A stretch of DNA of 64,000 nucleotides from Domibacillus indicus (GCF_023715895.1 NZ_JAMBOO010000006.1:110806-174805), one strand, 5' to 3'. Counted from the stretch's first letter, positions 7,733-16,882 are shown. The notes: generated from the letters alone by a model not told the origin. Program-made: numbers and translations.

Positions 7733-8295
7733 CGTTTCCCCCTCCTCATGTCGGTCAGGCTTCCCGAAAGCTCGAACCCCTGCCCATTTTCTGATGTCCA
7801 TTCACCAAATCCTTTTGCTTCCGGCGCCCAAACCGATAATAAATGGCGGATCACACCCCCATGGGTCACAAGCGCCGCACGCTGGATGTTCCGCTCAGCC
7901 ATTTCGTTTAATACATCGCGAAACCCTTCTTCCACGCGTTTGGCGAAGGAGGCATACGAATCGCCGCCCGGTACTGGAAGGGAGTAGTCCTCAAGCCAGC
8001 GCTGATAAGCCGGTTCATGCTCCAGCTCAACATGCGTTTTCCCTTCCCATTCCCCAAAATGAAACTCACGCAGTTTGTCGAACACGGTTTGCGGCTGCGG
8101 CCAAAACACTGTGGCAGTTTGCCTGCAGCGCACTAAATCACTTGTTACGATCCAATCATACTCTGCCATTGGCCGCCTAAGCGCTGCTCTCCCGCTTTCG
8201 CTGAGCGGCACATCGGTCCAGCCGCAAAATTGCTTCCTCTCGTTTGCTTCTGTTATCCCGTGCCGAAAGAGACCGACAGCCACACAATCATCCAT
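7684..8295 (-). CDS. cobC: Alpha-ribazole phosphatase (histidine phosphatase CobC)
   Basis: About 203 residues of the phosphoglycerate-mutase-like superfamily. The catalytic RHG is in FRHGITEANE; EFHFGEWEGKTH and VTHGGVIRHLL supply the remaining phosphate-pocket residues. It removes the 5'-phosphate from alpha-ribazole-phosphate or from adenosylcobalamin-5'-phosphate. The ATG at 8295 follows GGAAGGAG; the longer upstream frame is out of phase with any binding site and overlaps cobS deeply. It overlaps both neighbours (cobS by 43 nt, the CobU-like gene by 49 nt). Confidence 0.88.
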   Translation of the reverse strand: MDDCVAVGLFRHGITEANERKQFCGWTDVPLSESGRAALRRPMAEYDWIVTSDLVRCRQTATVFWPQPQTVFDKLREFHFGEWEGKTHVELEHEPAYQRWLEDYSLPVPGGDSYASFAKRVEEGFRDVLNEMAERNIQRAALVTHGGVIRHLLSVWAPEAKGFGEWTSENGQGFELSGSLTDMRRGKRCTSLRVVPLTARKNG

Positions 8296-9029
8296 AACAG
8301 CAGTTCCGCTCCTTCCTGTGAAGCACCGAGTAAATCTCCGGTCATTCCGCCGAATTCTTTTTTCATGGCGCCTTTTATCCATATAAAATATATCCACGAA
8401 GCACCTGCCATTACCCAAAACATAGGGTGAAGCGCATAAACAAGCAAAGCCGCCAGGAAAAAACAGCCGTAGACAAACGGCAGTGAAGCAGAACGCCCTT
8501 GTTGAAAAAAAGCGGCTAAGCCTTCTTCTTTCGCCGGCGGTACGTACTGAAGCAGAAGGCCGGTCAGCGCCTGTGCAAAAAACGGGATAAGAACGATGCT
8601 GTATGTATACTCGCTGCCAGCGCGCACCGTTTCGTAAATAAATAGAAATTTAGCCGCTAAAAGCAAAACAAGGGCCAGGACTCCGAATGCACCCATATGG
8701 GGATCTTTTAAAATAGCAAGCCTCTTTTCCTTATCACGAAAGGAAAAATGGGCGTCTGCCCAGTCCATCCATCCGTCCAAATGCAGCCCTCCGGTTAACG
8801 CAATGGGCAGCAGCCAGACAAGAAACGCAGCGGACAGCGCTGAAAAGGGACTCCATTCCAGCAGCAGCCAAAAAGCGCCGGCATAGATACATCCTTTCGC
8901 CATGCCAAGCAACGGCAGTAAATGCAGAACGGCTTTTCGCTCAGCCCGCTCCATGGGCAAAGTTCGGTGCAAAGGAACGATCGTAAAAAATTGCAGGATG
9001 ATCCCGGCAGCGTATAAGTAGGATTTCAT
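8253..9029 (-). CDS. cobS: Adenosylcobinamide-GDP ribazoletransferase CobS
   Basis: 258 residues, an integral membrane enzyme with about six hydrophobic segments. It joins adenosylcobinamide-GDP to alpha-ribazole or its phosphate, the last assembly step. The metal-binding signature GGLHLDGWMDWADA and the motif ILKDPHMGAFG are both present near residues 80-115. GAGGAGCGGCA precedes the ATG. It overlaps the end of cobQ (ATGA). The C-terminus runs 43 nt into cobC. Confidence 0.93.
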   Translation of the reverse strand: MKSYLYAAGIILQFFTIVPLHRTLPMERAERKAVLHLLPLLGMAKGCIYAGAFWLLLEWSPFSALSAAFLVWLLPIALTGGLHLDGWMDWADAHFSFRDKEKRLAILKDPHMGAFGVLALVLLLAAKFLFIYETVRAGSEYTYSIVLIPFFAQALTGLLLQYVPPAKEEGLAAFFQQGRSASLPFVYGCFFLAALLVYALHPMFWVMAGASWIYFIWIKGAMKKEFGGMTGDLLGASQEGAELLLWMIVWLSVSFGTG

Positions 9030-10483
9030 TGCCGCTCCTCCAAAATAGCTTCAAACGCCGGCCAATCAAGATGTTTCTCAAGATGAGCGGCAATCCGGTC
9101 ATAGGTGCCATCCCGATTTATATCTGCCGGCGGCCGCTTCGTCAAACCCTTTGCCTGACGAAGCCTATTCAGCCAGTCGGCTCGAAAAGCATCATTGTAA
9201 AATAAATGATGTAAGTACGTGCCGCAGAGCTGCCCATCTTCTGAACGATAGCCGTCCGCATGCGAAGCCCCCGTTAAAAACGGCGGGCCGTCTACGGTCG
9301 TCCGGCCAAAGTGAATTTCATAACCGGACAGCGGAATCCCATTCGCCGTTCCTGTTGTACGGATGACCGTTTTTTTCTTTTGGAATACCGTATCAGCCGG
9401 AATCAGGCTAAGTGCTCGTTCGATCGAACCCGGCACCCCGGTGTCACGGCCTTCTGGATCAATCAGCTCTCTTCCTATGAGCTGAAAGCCGCCGCATAAG
9501 CCCATAACCGTTCCTCCTTTTTCGGCAAAGGAACAGATTTTTTGGGCGAGGCCGGTGTCTTTTAAAAAGCGGAGATCCGCAAAAGCGCTTTTTGTACCTG
9601 GAATAATGACAGCATCCGGCTGCCCAAACGTATCCGCACTGCCCACCCAGCGCACACTCACATCTTCTTCAAATGCAAACGGTTCTATATCACTTCCATT
9701 GGATACGTACGGCAGACGGATAACAGCAAGCTCTATTTGGGCTCCTTCCCGGTTTACATTGCGGATCGAAAGAGAATCCTCTCCTTCAAGCGCATGCCCC
9801 GGCAAAAATGGAAGAACCGCGAGAACAGGAATACCCGTATAATCTTCGATCCACTTTTTCCCGTCTTCAAAGAAAGCAGGGTCACCGTGAAACCTGTTTA
9901 CGATAATGCCTTTTACCCTCCTGCGTTCTTCTTCCTCTAAAAGAGCGAGTGTTCCGACAAGCGAGGCAAACAGGCCGCCGCGGTCGATATCTGCTGTTAA
10001 AAGAACGGGCACATCCGCAAGCTCCGCCGTTTTCATGTTTACGACTTCCCGTTTTTTCAAATTCATTTCAACGGGACTGCCAGCACCTTCAATCACAAGT
10101 GTATCGCCCAGCTTTTCTGCTTCTTTGAGCCCTGTTTGAATAGCGGAAATGGCCTGCTCATAATAGGACTTTCTGTACGCCATGCCCGACATGACTTCAA
10201 GCCGTTCCCCAAACAGCACAATTTCCGACGAGCCATTGCCCGCAGGCTTTAAAAGCAGCGGATTCATGCAGGGACTGGCCTCAAGGCCCGCCGCCTCGGC
10301 CTGCAGTCCCTGCGCCCGGCCGATTTCTTTTCCGTCAGCTGTCACATAGGAGTTATTCGATACATTTTGCGGCTTAAATGGAACCGGCCGGTATCCTTTT
10401 TGCAAAAGAAGACGGCAAAGAGCCGTCGCAATAAAACTTTTTCCCGCATCGGAAGAGGTTCCTTGAATCATCACTCCGCGCAT
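9026..10483 (-). CDS. cobQ: Cobyric acid synthase CobQ
   Basis: 485 residues. It amidates four side-chain carboxylates of adenosylcobyrinic acid a,c-diamide using glutamine and ATP. An N-terminal dethiobiotin-synthetase-like ATPase begins IQGTSSDAGKSFIATALCR, and a C-terminal class I glutaminase-like domain contains MGLCGGFQLIG and the matching LHHLFYND region. The ATG at 10483 follows AAAGGCGGG and overlaps cobU by 13 nt. Because no corrin-ring genes are in this operon, its substrate must come from elsewhere in the genome or from salvage. Confidence 0.94.
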   Translation of the reverse strand: MRGVMIQGTSSDAGKSFIATALCRLLLQKGYRPVPFKPQNVSNNSYVTADGKEIGRAQGLQAEAAGLEASPCMNPLLLKPAGNGSSEIVLFGERLEVMSGMAYRKSYYEQAISAIQTGLKEAEKLGDTLVIEGAGSPVEMNLKKREVVNMKTAELADVPVLLTADIDRGGLFASLVGTLALLEEEERRRVKGIIVNRFHGDPAFFEDGKKWIEDYTGIPVLAVLPFLPGHALEGEDSLSIRNVNREGAQIELAVIRLPYVSNGSDIEPFAFEEDVSVRWVGSADTFGQPDAVIIPGTKSAFADLRFLKDTGLAQKICSFAEKGGTVMGLCGGFQLIGRELIDPEGRDTGVPGSIERALSLIPADTVFQKKKTVIRTTGTANGIPLSGYEIHFGRTTVDGPPFLTGASHADGYRSEDGQLCGTYLHHLFYNDAFRADWLNRLRQAKGLTKRPPADINRDGTYDRIAAHLEKHLDWPAFEAILEERQ

Positions 10484-11013
10484 AAAATCCCGCCTTTCTT
10501 GACAATGGGAATACCGTGCTCTACTAAAATAGCAGTCTCGCATTCCTGTACAAGCCGCTGGTGAACCATGCCGAGCTTTGCCGCATACTGCGCCGTCAAT
10601 TCACCCGGCATCGGCTCAAACGACAGCTCGTTGGAAACAAGAACGACCGCATGCGTCCGGCCAGCCAGCGAAAGCAAATCACTTACGATTCGTTCATCTG
10701 CTTCGGAGGCCGGCTTGTCCTCACGAAAAAACTCACCGGCCAAAAGCGTCGTAATACAATCGACCAGCAGTATATCAGACGGCGCTGTCTCGATCCGGCC
10801 CAGGTCAACAGATTGTTCCACCGTTATCCATCTGGCACCTGATTTTGCCCGGCGATCTTGATGGTGGCGGATACGTTCCTTCATTTCGCTGTCTGTCCGC
10901 TGTCCGCATGCTGCATAAACGAGCCGGCTTTCCTCACAGGCCAGCTGCATCGCTAGCTTTTCAGCCAGGCTGCTTTTTCCGCTGCGGACACCTCCTGTAA
11001 TAAAAACGATCAT
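10471..11013 (-). CDS. cobU: Adenosylcobinamide kinase / guanylyltransferase CobU
   Basis: 180 residues. It phosphorylates adenosylcobinamide and then transfers GMP to give adenosylcobinamide-GDP. The P-loop FITGGVRSGKSSLAE is canonical. The LVDCITTLLAG and LVSNELSFEPMPGEL segments are the family's Walker B and guanylyl-acceptor regions. The ATG at 11013 is preferred because GGAAGG and AAAGGAG lie upstream; a GTG at 11025 is too close to them. It overlaps cobD by 4 nt and cobQ by 13 nt. Confidence 0.92.
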   Translation of the reverse strand: MIVFITGGVRSGKSSLAEKLAMQLACEESRLVYAACGQRTDSEMKERIRHHQDRRAKSGARWITVEQSVDLGRIETAPSDILLVDCITTLLAGEFFREDKPASEADERIVSDLLSLAGRTHAVVLVSNELSFEPMPGELTAQYAAKLGMVHQRLVQECETAILVEHGIPIVKKGGILCAE

Positions 11014-12080
11014 TGCGCCTTCCACTCCTTTAGAGCAGTGAGCAGATGCTCATTTTCCACCCTTCCTTTGACCGCGGAACGAAGCCATTTTCCATCCAGC
11101 CCGCGAAAGTTTTCTGTATGGCGCAGGACGACCCCTTTCCCAAGCAAAAAGCGGAGCAGCGGTTTTTGGTCAACGAGTGCCGGATCCCGCAGCAAATAAA
11201 AATTTACGGCAGATGGAAGAACCGTAAATCCTGCTTTCACCAGCTCACTTGCGATCCAATCCCTTTCCTCTTCAATCCACTTTCTCGTCTGCTCGGCATG
11301 GACCGTATCCTGCGCGATTCTTTCGGCGGTCCGAAGTGCAATCGCATTTACATTCCAGTGAGGCTGGTAAGGTGCAAGAGCATGAATGATTTCCTGTGAA
11401 GCCGCCACGTAGCCGATGCGCAGGCCGGCGACCGCGTACATTTTCGTCATGGAATGCAGCACCGCTAAATGCGGAAACGAAGCAATCTCTGCAACCAAAG
11501 ACTCCCCGCTGTTAAAATCATAAAAAGCTTCATCCACAACAACCCATGTGCCAAACGGGCGGGTTTGGCGAAGCAGCGCAAGCAGCTCTTCCCTTTGAAA
11601 CACCTGTCCGGTTGGATTGTTTGGCGTGCAAAGAAAGAGTACGGCTGCTTCTTTTGCCTGCTCGGCCAATTCTTCAATTGGCAGCACCCAGTTTTCCGGG
11701 TCAACTGGCACATACCGGATCTCGCAGCCGTACGCCCGGCAGGCATCTTCATATTCAGAAAAAGCCGGCGTCGCAATCACCACTTTGCGGCCGGCAGCAT
11801 GGCGGGCAATAAAATGAATAATCTCGGCCGCGCCGTTGCCGAGCAAAAGATTTCCCGAACCGACGGAAAATCGGGCGGCAATGGCAGCTTTGGCTGCTTT
11901 ACCGGACGGATCCGGATAGTCTTCCACCACTTCAAAAAGAGACGGCCATGCTTCTTTGAGCCAGCGGGGCGGCCCATACGGATTTGTATTTACACTAAAA
12001 TCAATCATGCTTTCCGGCTTTTCTACGCCGGATGCCTGATATAAATGACTGGGGTTAGCCCCATGTGATGGCAGCTTCAT
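11010..12080 (-). CDS. cobD: L-threonine-O-3-phosphate decarboxylase CobD (class I/II aminotransferase fold)
   Basis: 356 residues. It makes (R)-1-aminopropan-2-ol phosphate, the linker between corrin ring and nucleotide loop. Fold-type I PLP residues are visible: LCTPNNPTGQ, VVDEAFYDF and the Schiff-base lysine in HSMTKMYAVAGLRIGY. The N-terminus HGANPSHLYQASG with DFSVNTNPYGPP is typical of CobD rather than HisC. AGGAGTG lies 9 nt before the ATG at 12080. It overlaps cbiB by 26 nt, the enzyme that uses its product. Confidence 0.9.
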   Translation of the reverse strand: MKLPSHGANPSHLYQASGVEKPESMIDFSVNTNPYGPPRWLKEAWPSLFEVVEDYPDPSGKAAKAAIAARFSVGSGNLLLGNGAAEIIHFIARHAAGRKVVIATPAFSEYEDACRAYGCEIRYVPVDPENWVLPIEELAEQAKEAAVLFLCTPNNPTGQVFQREELLALLRQTRPFGTWVVVDEAFYDFNSGESLVAEIASFPHLAVLHSMTKMYAVAGLRIGYVAASQEIIHALAPYQPHWNVNAIALRTAERIAQDTVHAEQTRKWIEEERDWIASELVKAGFTVLPSAVNFYLLRDPALVDQKPLLRFLLGKGVVLRHTENFRGLDGKWLRSAVKGRVENEHLLTALKEWKAQ

Positions 12081-13017
12081 AAATGATCACTCCTGCAAGG
12101 AATAGCAGCACAAATAAATAAGCAGCTCGTTCCATTAATTTAGCGGCTTCGATAATGTGTTCCGCGCGGCGGGGACGAATGGCATCTCCCATTCGGGCAC
12201 GGTCTGACACAATGCCTTTGTATGTATTTAATCCACCCAGCTCAATTTGAAGCAGCCCCGCTACAGCTGCTTCGCACCAGCCGCTGTTCGGCGATGGATG
12301 CTTTTTCGCATCGCGCCGTACGATATGCCATGCATAGCCCCGTCCTCCCTGCGGCTTTTTGGCTGCTAAAATAAGCAGGACGGCGGTCAAACGGGCAGGA
12401 ATAAAATTAACGATATCATCAAAACGGGCAGATGCCGTGCCGAATCTGCCGTACCGTTCGTTTCGATACCCAACCATCGAATCACACGTATTGACAGCAC
12501 GGTACAGGAGGGCGGCTCCGCCTCCGCCAACCATTGCCCAAAACAGCGGAGCGATCACGCCATCCGATGTATTTTCTGCGACGGTTTCTACCGCCCCGCG
12601 CGTAATCTCCCCTTCATCAAGCTTTTCCGTGTCACGCCCGACGATCCACGAAAGTTTATGGCGCGCTTCCTTCATATCGCCGGCAATGAGCGGGTGATAC
12701 ACATCCATTCCTGCTTCTTTCAAGCTTCGCGGTGCAATTGATGCCCAAATCATGACGGCTTCTAAAGTAATGGAGAAAAAAGGATGAAGACGGGCAGCGA
12801 GTGCCAGCGCGCCAAATGAACATACGCCGGTCACGAAAAGAACAACGGCCAGCATAGCCAGTCCTTTTTCGAAACGGCGGGCTCCTTTATTCCACTTTCT
12901 GTCCAACAAAGCAATCAGCGCGCCAAACCATTTAACCGGATGCGGCCAGCTGCGCGGATCGCCGACAAGCCGGTCAAGAAACAAGGCGATGACGATTGCC
13001 GCCGCATGTGCGATCAC
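12055..13017 (-). CDS. cbiB: Adenosylcobinamide-phosphate synthase CbiB
   Basis: 320 residues, membrane protein. It attaches aminopropanol phosphate to adenosylcobyric acid. The N-terminal FLDRLVGDPRSWPHPVKWFG motif is diagnostic. The central WIVGRDTEKLDEGEITRGAVETVAEN-type region (split here by the usual spacing), NTSDGVIAPLFWAMVGG and AVNTCDSMVGY are also family hallmarks. The start is a GTG at 13015-13017 overlapping the preceding TGA. It also restores cobinamide phosphate after CbiZ has cut salvaged cobinamide to cobyric acid. Confidence 0.94.
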   Translation of the reverse strand: MIAHAAAIVIALFLDRLVGDPRSWPHPVKWFGALIALLDRKWNKGARRFEKGLAMLAVVLFVTGVCSFGALALAARLHPFFSITLEAVMIWASIAPRSLKEAGMDVYHPLIAGDMKEARHKLSWIVGRDTEKLDEGEITRGAVETVAENTSDGVIAPLFWAMVGGGGAALLYRAVNTCDSMVGYRNERYGRFGTASARFDDIVNFIPARLTAVLLILAAKKPQGGRGYAWHIVRRDAKKHPSPNSGWCEAAVAGLLQIELGGLNTYKGIVSDRARMGDAIRPRRAEHIIEAAKLMERAAYLFVLLFLAGVIIYEAAITWG

Positions 13018-14483
13018 AGGCCGCCCTTTCTGCGGGCTGTTTTTTGAAGAGACGCCGTCACCGATTGATAGACCGCCCGGCCAATCGCAATGCCAAGGGG
13101 CGTAACCGATCCGGCAAACTGGTGATAGGAACCGCGCTGTGTTGCTGCTATTAATATACTATCTGTTGAGGTGCCCGTTGCCGTTGTTCCCGTATTCACA
13201 TCCAACACTCCTCTATCCGCAAGCGCTTTTGTTTTTGCCTCGGTAGCTGTCATAACCCCTTGGACAAAAGCTTCTTCTGATAATTTTCCGTTTACAAAAA
13301 CCCATATATTGATCGTTCCTGGCGCAGGATGCTGCTTCCAGCTGCTGCGCGGATGCGTAACATCTACTGCATTGCCGGCACCAGCTGTTGCCACCGCAAA
13401 AACAGAAGCATCTTCCTGCATTTCTTTTCGCCAGGCCGCATCCTCCATATAAACGGCCGTCATCATTCCAACGGTTTCCTGCAGGTTAAATCCATTTTGC
13501 GTAAAATAAGCAGCCGCTTCCTGCTCATAGTTATCGATATTATAATGCTTGTCCACATGGCGGTTTACAAACGTGCTCCGCCATCCCCAGCCGGCGCCAA
13601 TCACGCCGGATGACAGCGATTTAAGGGGAACGGGTGAACGAAGCACCAGATGTCCGCCATGATGCTCAAGCAAATGCGCGTCAATGTCAACGGCTTCTTT
13701 TGACAGGACTCTTTCCGGCAGGATACTGATCTGCGGCTTTGGCACTTCCGGATGCGGCTGCTTTTGTACCTCTGTGCTGTACACATCCCGAATCTCCTGC
13801 TCCACCATCAGATCAGCCGGCTGGCCGAGCGCATGAATCCTTCCTTTATTCATAAGCAGCAGCCGGTCGCAGTATAAAGAAGATAAATTTAAGTCATGAA
13901 AAATAGAAACGACCGTTAATCCATCTGCTGTCATTCTTTTCAGCAAATCGAGCAGGTCTTTTTGAAAAGGCAGATCTAAATGGTTGGTCGGTTCATCAAG
14001 CAGCAGGATTTCCGGCTCCTGCGCCAGCGCCTGCGCAAGGAAAACACGCTGCCGTTCACCGCCGGACAGGGCAGACAGCGGTTTTTCAGAAAACGCCGCT
14101 GTTCCGGTCCGCTGCATCGCTTCCTGTACCATTTCTTCGTCCCGCTCAGTCCATGATTTAAAAAAACCGGTTTGGTGCGCGTACCGTCCGAGCGACACCG
14201 TTTCTTTTACCGTATAAGCAAACTGGCTGGACGTCATTTGCGGAAGAACCGCTATAATGCGCGCCAGCTCTTTCGGACTGTATGAATCAATCGGTCTTCC
14301 CTTGATGAGAACTTCTCCCGCAGCCGGCTTGATCAGCCCGCTGATCATATTCAGTAAAGTTGATTTACCACTTCCATTCGGCCCCAAAATACCGAATAAT
14401 TCTCCCTGCTTAACAGAAAAGGATACGCCGCGGACAATAAGCCCGCTTCCGTATCCTCCTGAAAGCTTGTTCACTTGCAGCAT
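13014..14483 (-). CDS. btuD: BtuD-CbiZ fusion: corrinoid ABC-transporter ATPase plus adenosylcobinamide amidohydrolase
   Basis: 489 residues. Residues 1-255 form an ABC ATPase with Walker A GPNGSGKST, signature LSGGERQRV and Walker B LLLDEPTNHLD; it should energise BtuC. Residues about 265-489 match CbiZ, with SGVIGAGWGWRSTFVNRHV and later GTINIWVFVNG and TGTSTDSILIAAT. CbiZ removes the aminopropanol arm of cobinamide or pseudo-B12 to yield cobyric acid. The chain is continuous with no frameshift. The ATG at 14483 overlaps the btuC stop. Import and first salvage step are thus covalently linked. Confidence 0.92.
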   Translation of the reverse strand: MLQVNKLSGGYGSGLIVRGVSFSVKQGELFGILGPNGSGKSTLLNMISGLIKPAAGEVLIKGRPIDSYSPKELARIIAVLPQMTSSQFAYTVKETVSLGRYAHQTGFFKSWTERDEEMVQEAMQRTGTAAFSEKPLSALSGGERQRVFLAQALAQEPEILLLDEPTNHLDLPFQKDLLDLLKRMTADGLTVVSIFHDLNLSSLYCDRLLLMNKGRIHALGQPADLMVEQEIRDVYSTEVQKQPHPEVPKPQISILPERVLSKEAVDIDAHLLEHHGGHLVLRSPVPLKSLSSGVIGAGWGWRSTFVNRHVDKHYNIDNYEQEAAAYFTQNGFNLQETVGMMTAVYMEDAAWRKEMQEDASVFAVATAGAGNAVDVTHPRSSWKQHPAPGTINIWVFVNGKLSEEAFVQGVMTATEAKTKALADRGVLDVNTGTTATGTSTDSILIAATQRGSYHQFAGSVTPLGIAIGRAVYQSVTASLQKTARRKGGL

Positions 14484-15541
14484 CACGCGACGCCTCCTTT
14501 TCGTTTTCGGTTCATTAAAATAAGTGCAAATACCGGTGCACCAATCAGCGATGTAATCACGCCAATAGGCAGCTCTGTCGGTGAAATGATCGTACGGGCG
14601 GCAAGATCTGCTATAATCAAAAATCCACCGCCGGCAATCATGGACAAAGGCAGCAAATGCCGATGATCAGGCCCGATCAAAAGCCGTACAAAATGTGGAA
14701 CCACGAGGCCGATAAATCCGATTGTACCGGATACCGCAACGGCCGCTCCAGTTAAAATGGAACCTGCAATCAGTACAAGTATTTTCTTTCGCTGAACATT
14801 CACTCCCAGGTGTTTCGCTTTCTCTTCTCCAAATGACATGGCGTTTAACTCTGGCGCCAAGTACAGCAGAAGGAGTGCACCTCCTGCAAAAAACGGCAGC
14901 ATCAGCTGTACATAAGGCCATCCCCGCATTGACACACTGCCAAGCAGCCAATTGATGATTTGCCGGAGCTCTTCCCCCGTAAGGGCAATCATGAGCGAAA
15001 TAAATGAACCTAAAAACGAGCTAAAAATAATTCCGGTTAAGATAATCGTTTCAAGCTTCATTGAGCGCTCGATCAACTGTGCAAACAGCAATACGCAAAA
15101 GATAGTCAACACAGCTGCCGCTATACTTACAACAGGAAGCGTAAAGCCGCCCAGAAATGGAATAGATATGTGAAAAAACAACACAAAAACCGCTCCTACC
15201 GACGCACCAGACGAAATGCCAAGTGTATATGGATCTGCCAAAGGGTTGCGAAGAAGTCCTTGAAAAGCAGCTCCTGCAATGGCCAGGGATGCGCCGATCA
15301 AGCCTGCCAGCAGCACACGCGGAAATCTTATTTTCCAAACAATGTTCTCAAAAGCTTCGTTAGCTCCTTCAATACTGGTTCCAAATAAGTGGTGAGCTAA
15401 TATTGCTGAAATATCCCAAAACGGAACATGAATAGATCCGATGGCAATGCCTATAAACATAGAAAAAATCAAAAAGAAAAATGCCACCGGATAAGCAACT
15501 ATTTTACTCCGCAAAAACGTCTGGATAAACGGCCTTTGCAA
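14483..15541 (-). CDS. btuC: Corrinoid ABC transporter permease BtuC (FecCD family)
   Basis: About 352 residues with roughly ten membrane segments. Family features include GSIHVPFWDISAIL, the RFPRVLLAGLIGASLAIAG segment, NPLADPYTLGISSGASVGA, and the cytoplasmic VPHFVRLLIGPDHR coupling region. I favour a TTG start at 15541, preceded 9 nt upstream by AAGGAG. The ATG at 15595 has no clear binding site and would overlap btuF by 92 nt. It pairs with BtuF and the BtuD-CbiZ fusion. Confidence 0.92.
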   Translation of the reverse strand: MQRPFIQTFLRSKIVAYPVAFFFLIFSMFIGIAIGSIHVPFWDISAILAHHLFGTSIEGANEAFENIVWKIRFPRVLLAGLIGASLAIAGAAFQGLLRNPLADPYTLGISSGASVGAVFVLFFHISIPFLGGFTLPVVSIAAAVLTIFCVLLFAQLIERSMKLETIILTGIIFSSFLGSFISLMIALTGEELRQIINWLLGSVSMRGWPYVQLMLPFFAGGALLLLYLAPELNAMSFGEEKAKHLGVNVQRKKILVLIAGSILTGAAVAVSGTIGFIGLVVPHFVRLLIGPDHRHLLPLSMIAGGGFLIIADLAARTIISPTELPIGVITSLIGAPVFALILMNRKRKGGVA

Positions 15542-16457
15542 TCTGCTCAGCTCCTTGAACAATACGCGGTCCCGGACGGCTTGTGAGATCTCCATCTACT
15601 TCAAATACTTCTTTATTCTTAATGGCCGCTACACTTTCCCATCCTTGGCGTTTTAAAACACCATCCAAGGCATTTTCTTCATATGCTCCGTAATTAATTA
15701 AGATGGTATCTGGATTTTTCGCAATAACAGCTTCTTCTGATACTTTCGGCCATCCCTCTTCTGTGTTCATAATATTATTGGCCCCCACAAGCTCAATTAC
15801 TTCATTAATGAAAGTACCGTTGCCCACCGAATAAATTTCTGGTGATGCCCCAATTTCAAAATAAATGTTTTTCTTGTCTTCTTCTTTAATTTGAGATGCT
15901 TTTTCTTGAATCTCTGCAAGTCCTTCTTTTACTTCTTCAATATCTTTTTGCGCTTCATCTTGTGTGCCTGTTGCTTCGCCAATTAATTCAAATGATGTAT
16001 AAATCTGATCAATACTTTGTGCTTCAGAAGATACAAGCACATCAATGCCCGCTTCACGAATTTGTGAAATAGCCTTTTCGTCATTGGAAATGTCCGCGAG
16101 TACCAAATCAGGATTAAGGCTTAAGATTTTTTCTACATTCAGACTCATGCCACCGACTTTTTCTTTTTCGTTTACTTCCTCAGGATATGTATCATTATCA
16201 GTTACCCCAACAATCTGATCGCCTAAATTCAGCTCAAAAGCAATTTCTGTTGTACTTGGCATTAATGAAATAATCCGCTCTGGTGCCGCCTCAATTTCTA
16301 CTTTTTGATTGTCGGCTCCTGTAACGGTCACAGGAAAAGCAGCCGTTTCTTTCGCCGGCTCATTTTCTTTAGCTGTATCAGCCGTTTTTTCTTCCCCGCC
16401 TCCGCAGCCTGCTAAGAGTGCTGCTGATAGTCCAAGTGTGATCCACGTTTTTTTCAT
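15504..16457 (-). CDS. btuF: Corrinoid-binding lipoprotein BtuF
   Basis: 317 residues. The signal peptide ends in LLAGC (Cys18), so the protein is lipid-anchored outside the membrane. An acidic linker (EEKTADTAKENEPAKE) leads to a class III periplasmic-binding fold starting PERIISLMPSTTEIAFELNLG, as in cobalamin/iron chelate binders. AGGAGG lies upstream of the ATG at 16457. It is the first gene behind the cobalamin riboswitch and delivers corrinoids to BtuC. Confidence 0.93.
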   Translation of the reverse strand: MKKTWITLGLSAALLAGCGGGEEKTADTAKENEPAKETAAFPVTVTGADNQKVEIEAAPERIISLMPSTTEIAFELNLGDQIVGVTDNDTYPEEVNEKEKVGGMSLNVEKILSLNPDLVLADISNDEKAISQIREAGIDVLVSSEAQSIDQIYTSFELIGEATGTQDEAQKDIEEVKEGLAEIQEKASQIKEEDKKNIYFEIGASPEIYSVGNGTFINEVIELVGANNIMNTEEGWPKVSEEAVIAKNPDTILINYGAYEENALDGVLKRQGWESVAAIKNKEVFEVDGDLTSRPGPRIVQGAEQIAKAVYPDVFAE

Positions 16458-16502
16458 TTGTATTTCCTCCTTTTTTAACACACAAAAAAAGCACCTCTGT
16501 TT

Positions 16503-16549
16503 AAAAAAAGGCGCATGAAGAACCCGAAATCAGGGTTCGTCACACCACC
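16503..16549 (-). terminator. Riboswitch-controlled terminator ahead of btuF
   Basis: On the minus strand GGTGGTGTGACGAACCC pairs (with one bulge and GU pairs) with GGGTTCTTCATGCGCC and is followed by seven T. It lies between the B12 aptamer and btuF, as expected for transcription attenuation. Confidence 0.75.
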
Positions 16550-16554
16550 TATCC

Positions 16555-16755
16555 GCGCAGGTTTTTGGTGCATGAGCAAGGCAGGTCTCCTGGCTTATGT
16601 TCATCACACCCGGCGCCTTCCCGTGCTTTTGCACAGTGGCAAGTCTGCCGGGTGCTCCCATTTACAGTGGCGGGACCGCGCTGGACTTTCACCAGCTTCC
16701 CTTTTCAGAATCCGCACAAAGCGGCTTCACCTTGCTCAGTTCCTATATGTTTTCC
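16555..16755 (-). promoter_or_regulatory. Cobalamin riboswitch controlling the B12 operon
   Basis: The minus strand carries the conserved B12-box AAGCCAGGAGACCTGCC (complement of 16580-16596), the upstream GGGAAGCTGGTGAAA region, CCCGCCACTGTAA and a second GCCACTG, in the order of the classic adenosylcobalamin aptamer. A terminator follows. Binding of the vitamin should shut off the downstream operon. Confidence 0.95.
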
Positions 16756-16765
16756 GTCATCGCTC

Positions 16766-16794
16766 ATTATACCCGAAGAAGAGTCGAAACTGAA
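16766..16794 (-). promoter_or_regulatory. Probable promoter of the B12 operon
   Basis: A perfect TATAAT (complement of 16766-16771) stands just upstream of the aptamer. A -35 hexamer TTCAGT at 17 nt spacing is a poor match. Confidence 0.5.
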
Positions 16795-16882
16795 TACTTT
16801 TTGAATATTCCGTTTTGAAGAGTGAGATAAAGGTTTATTGTTTAAAATAAGTGGAAGAGAAGGAATAAAGGAGGCGGGCTCC

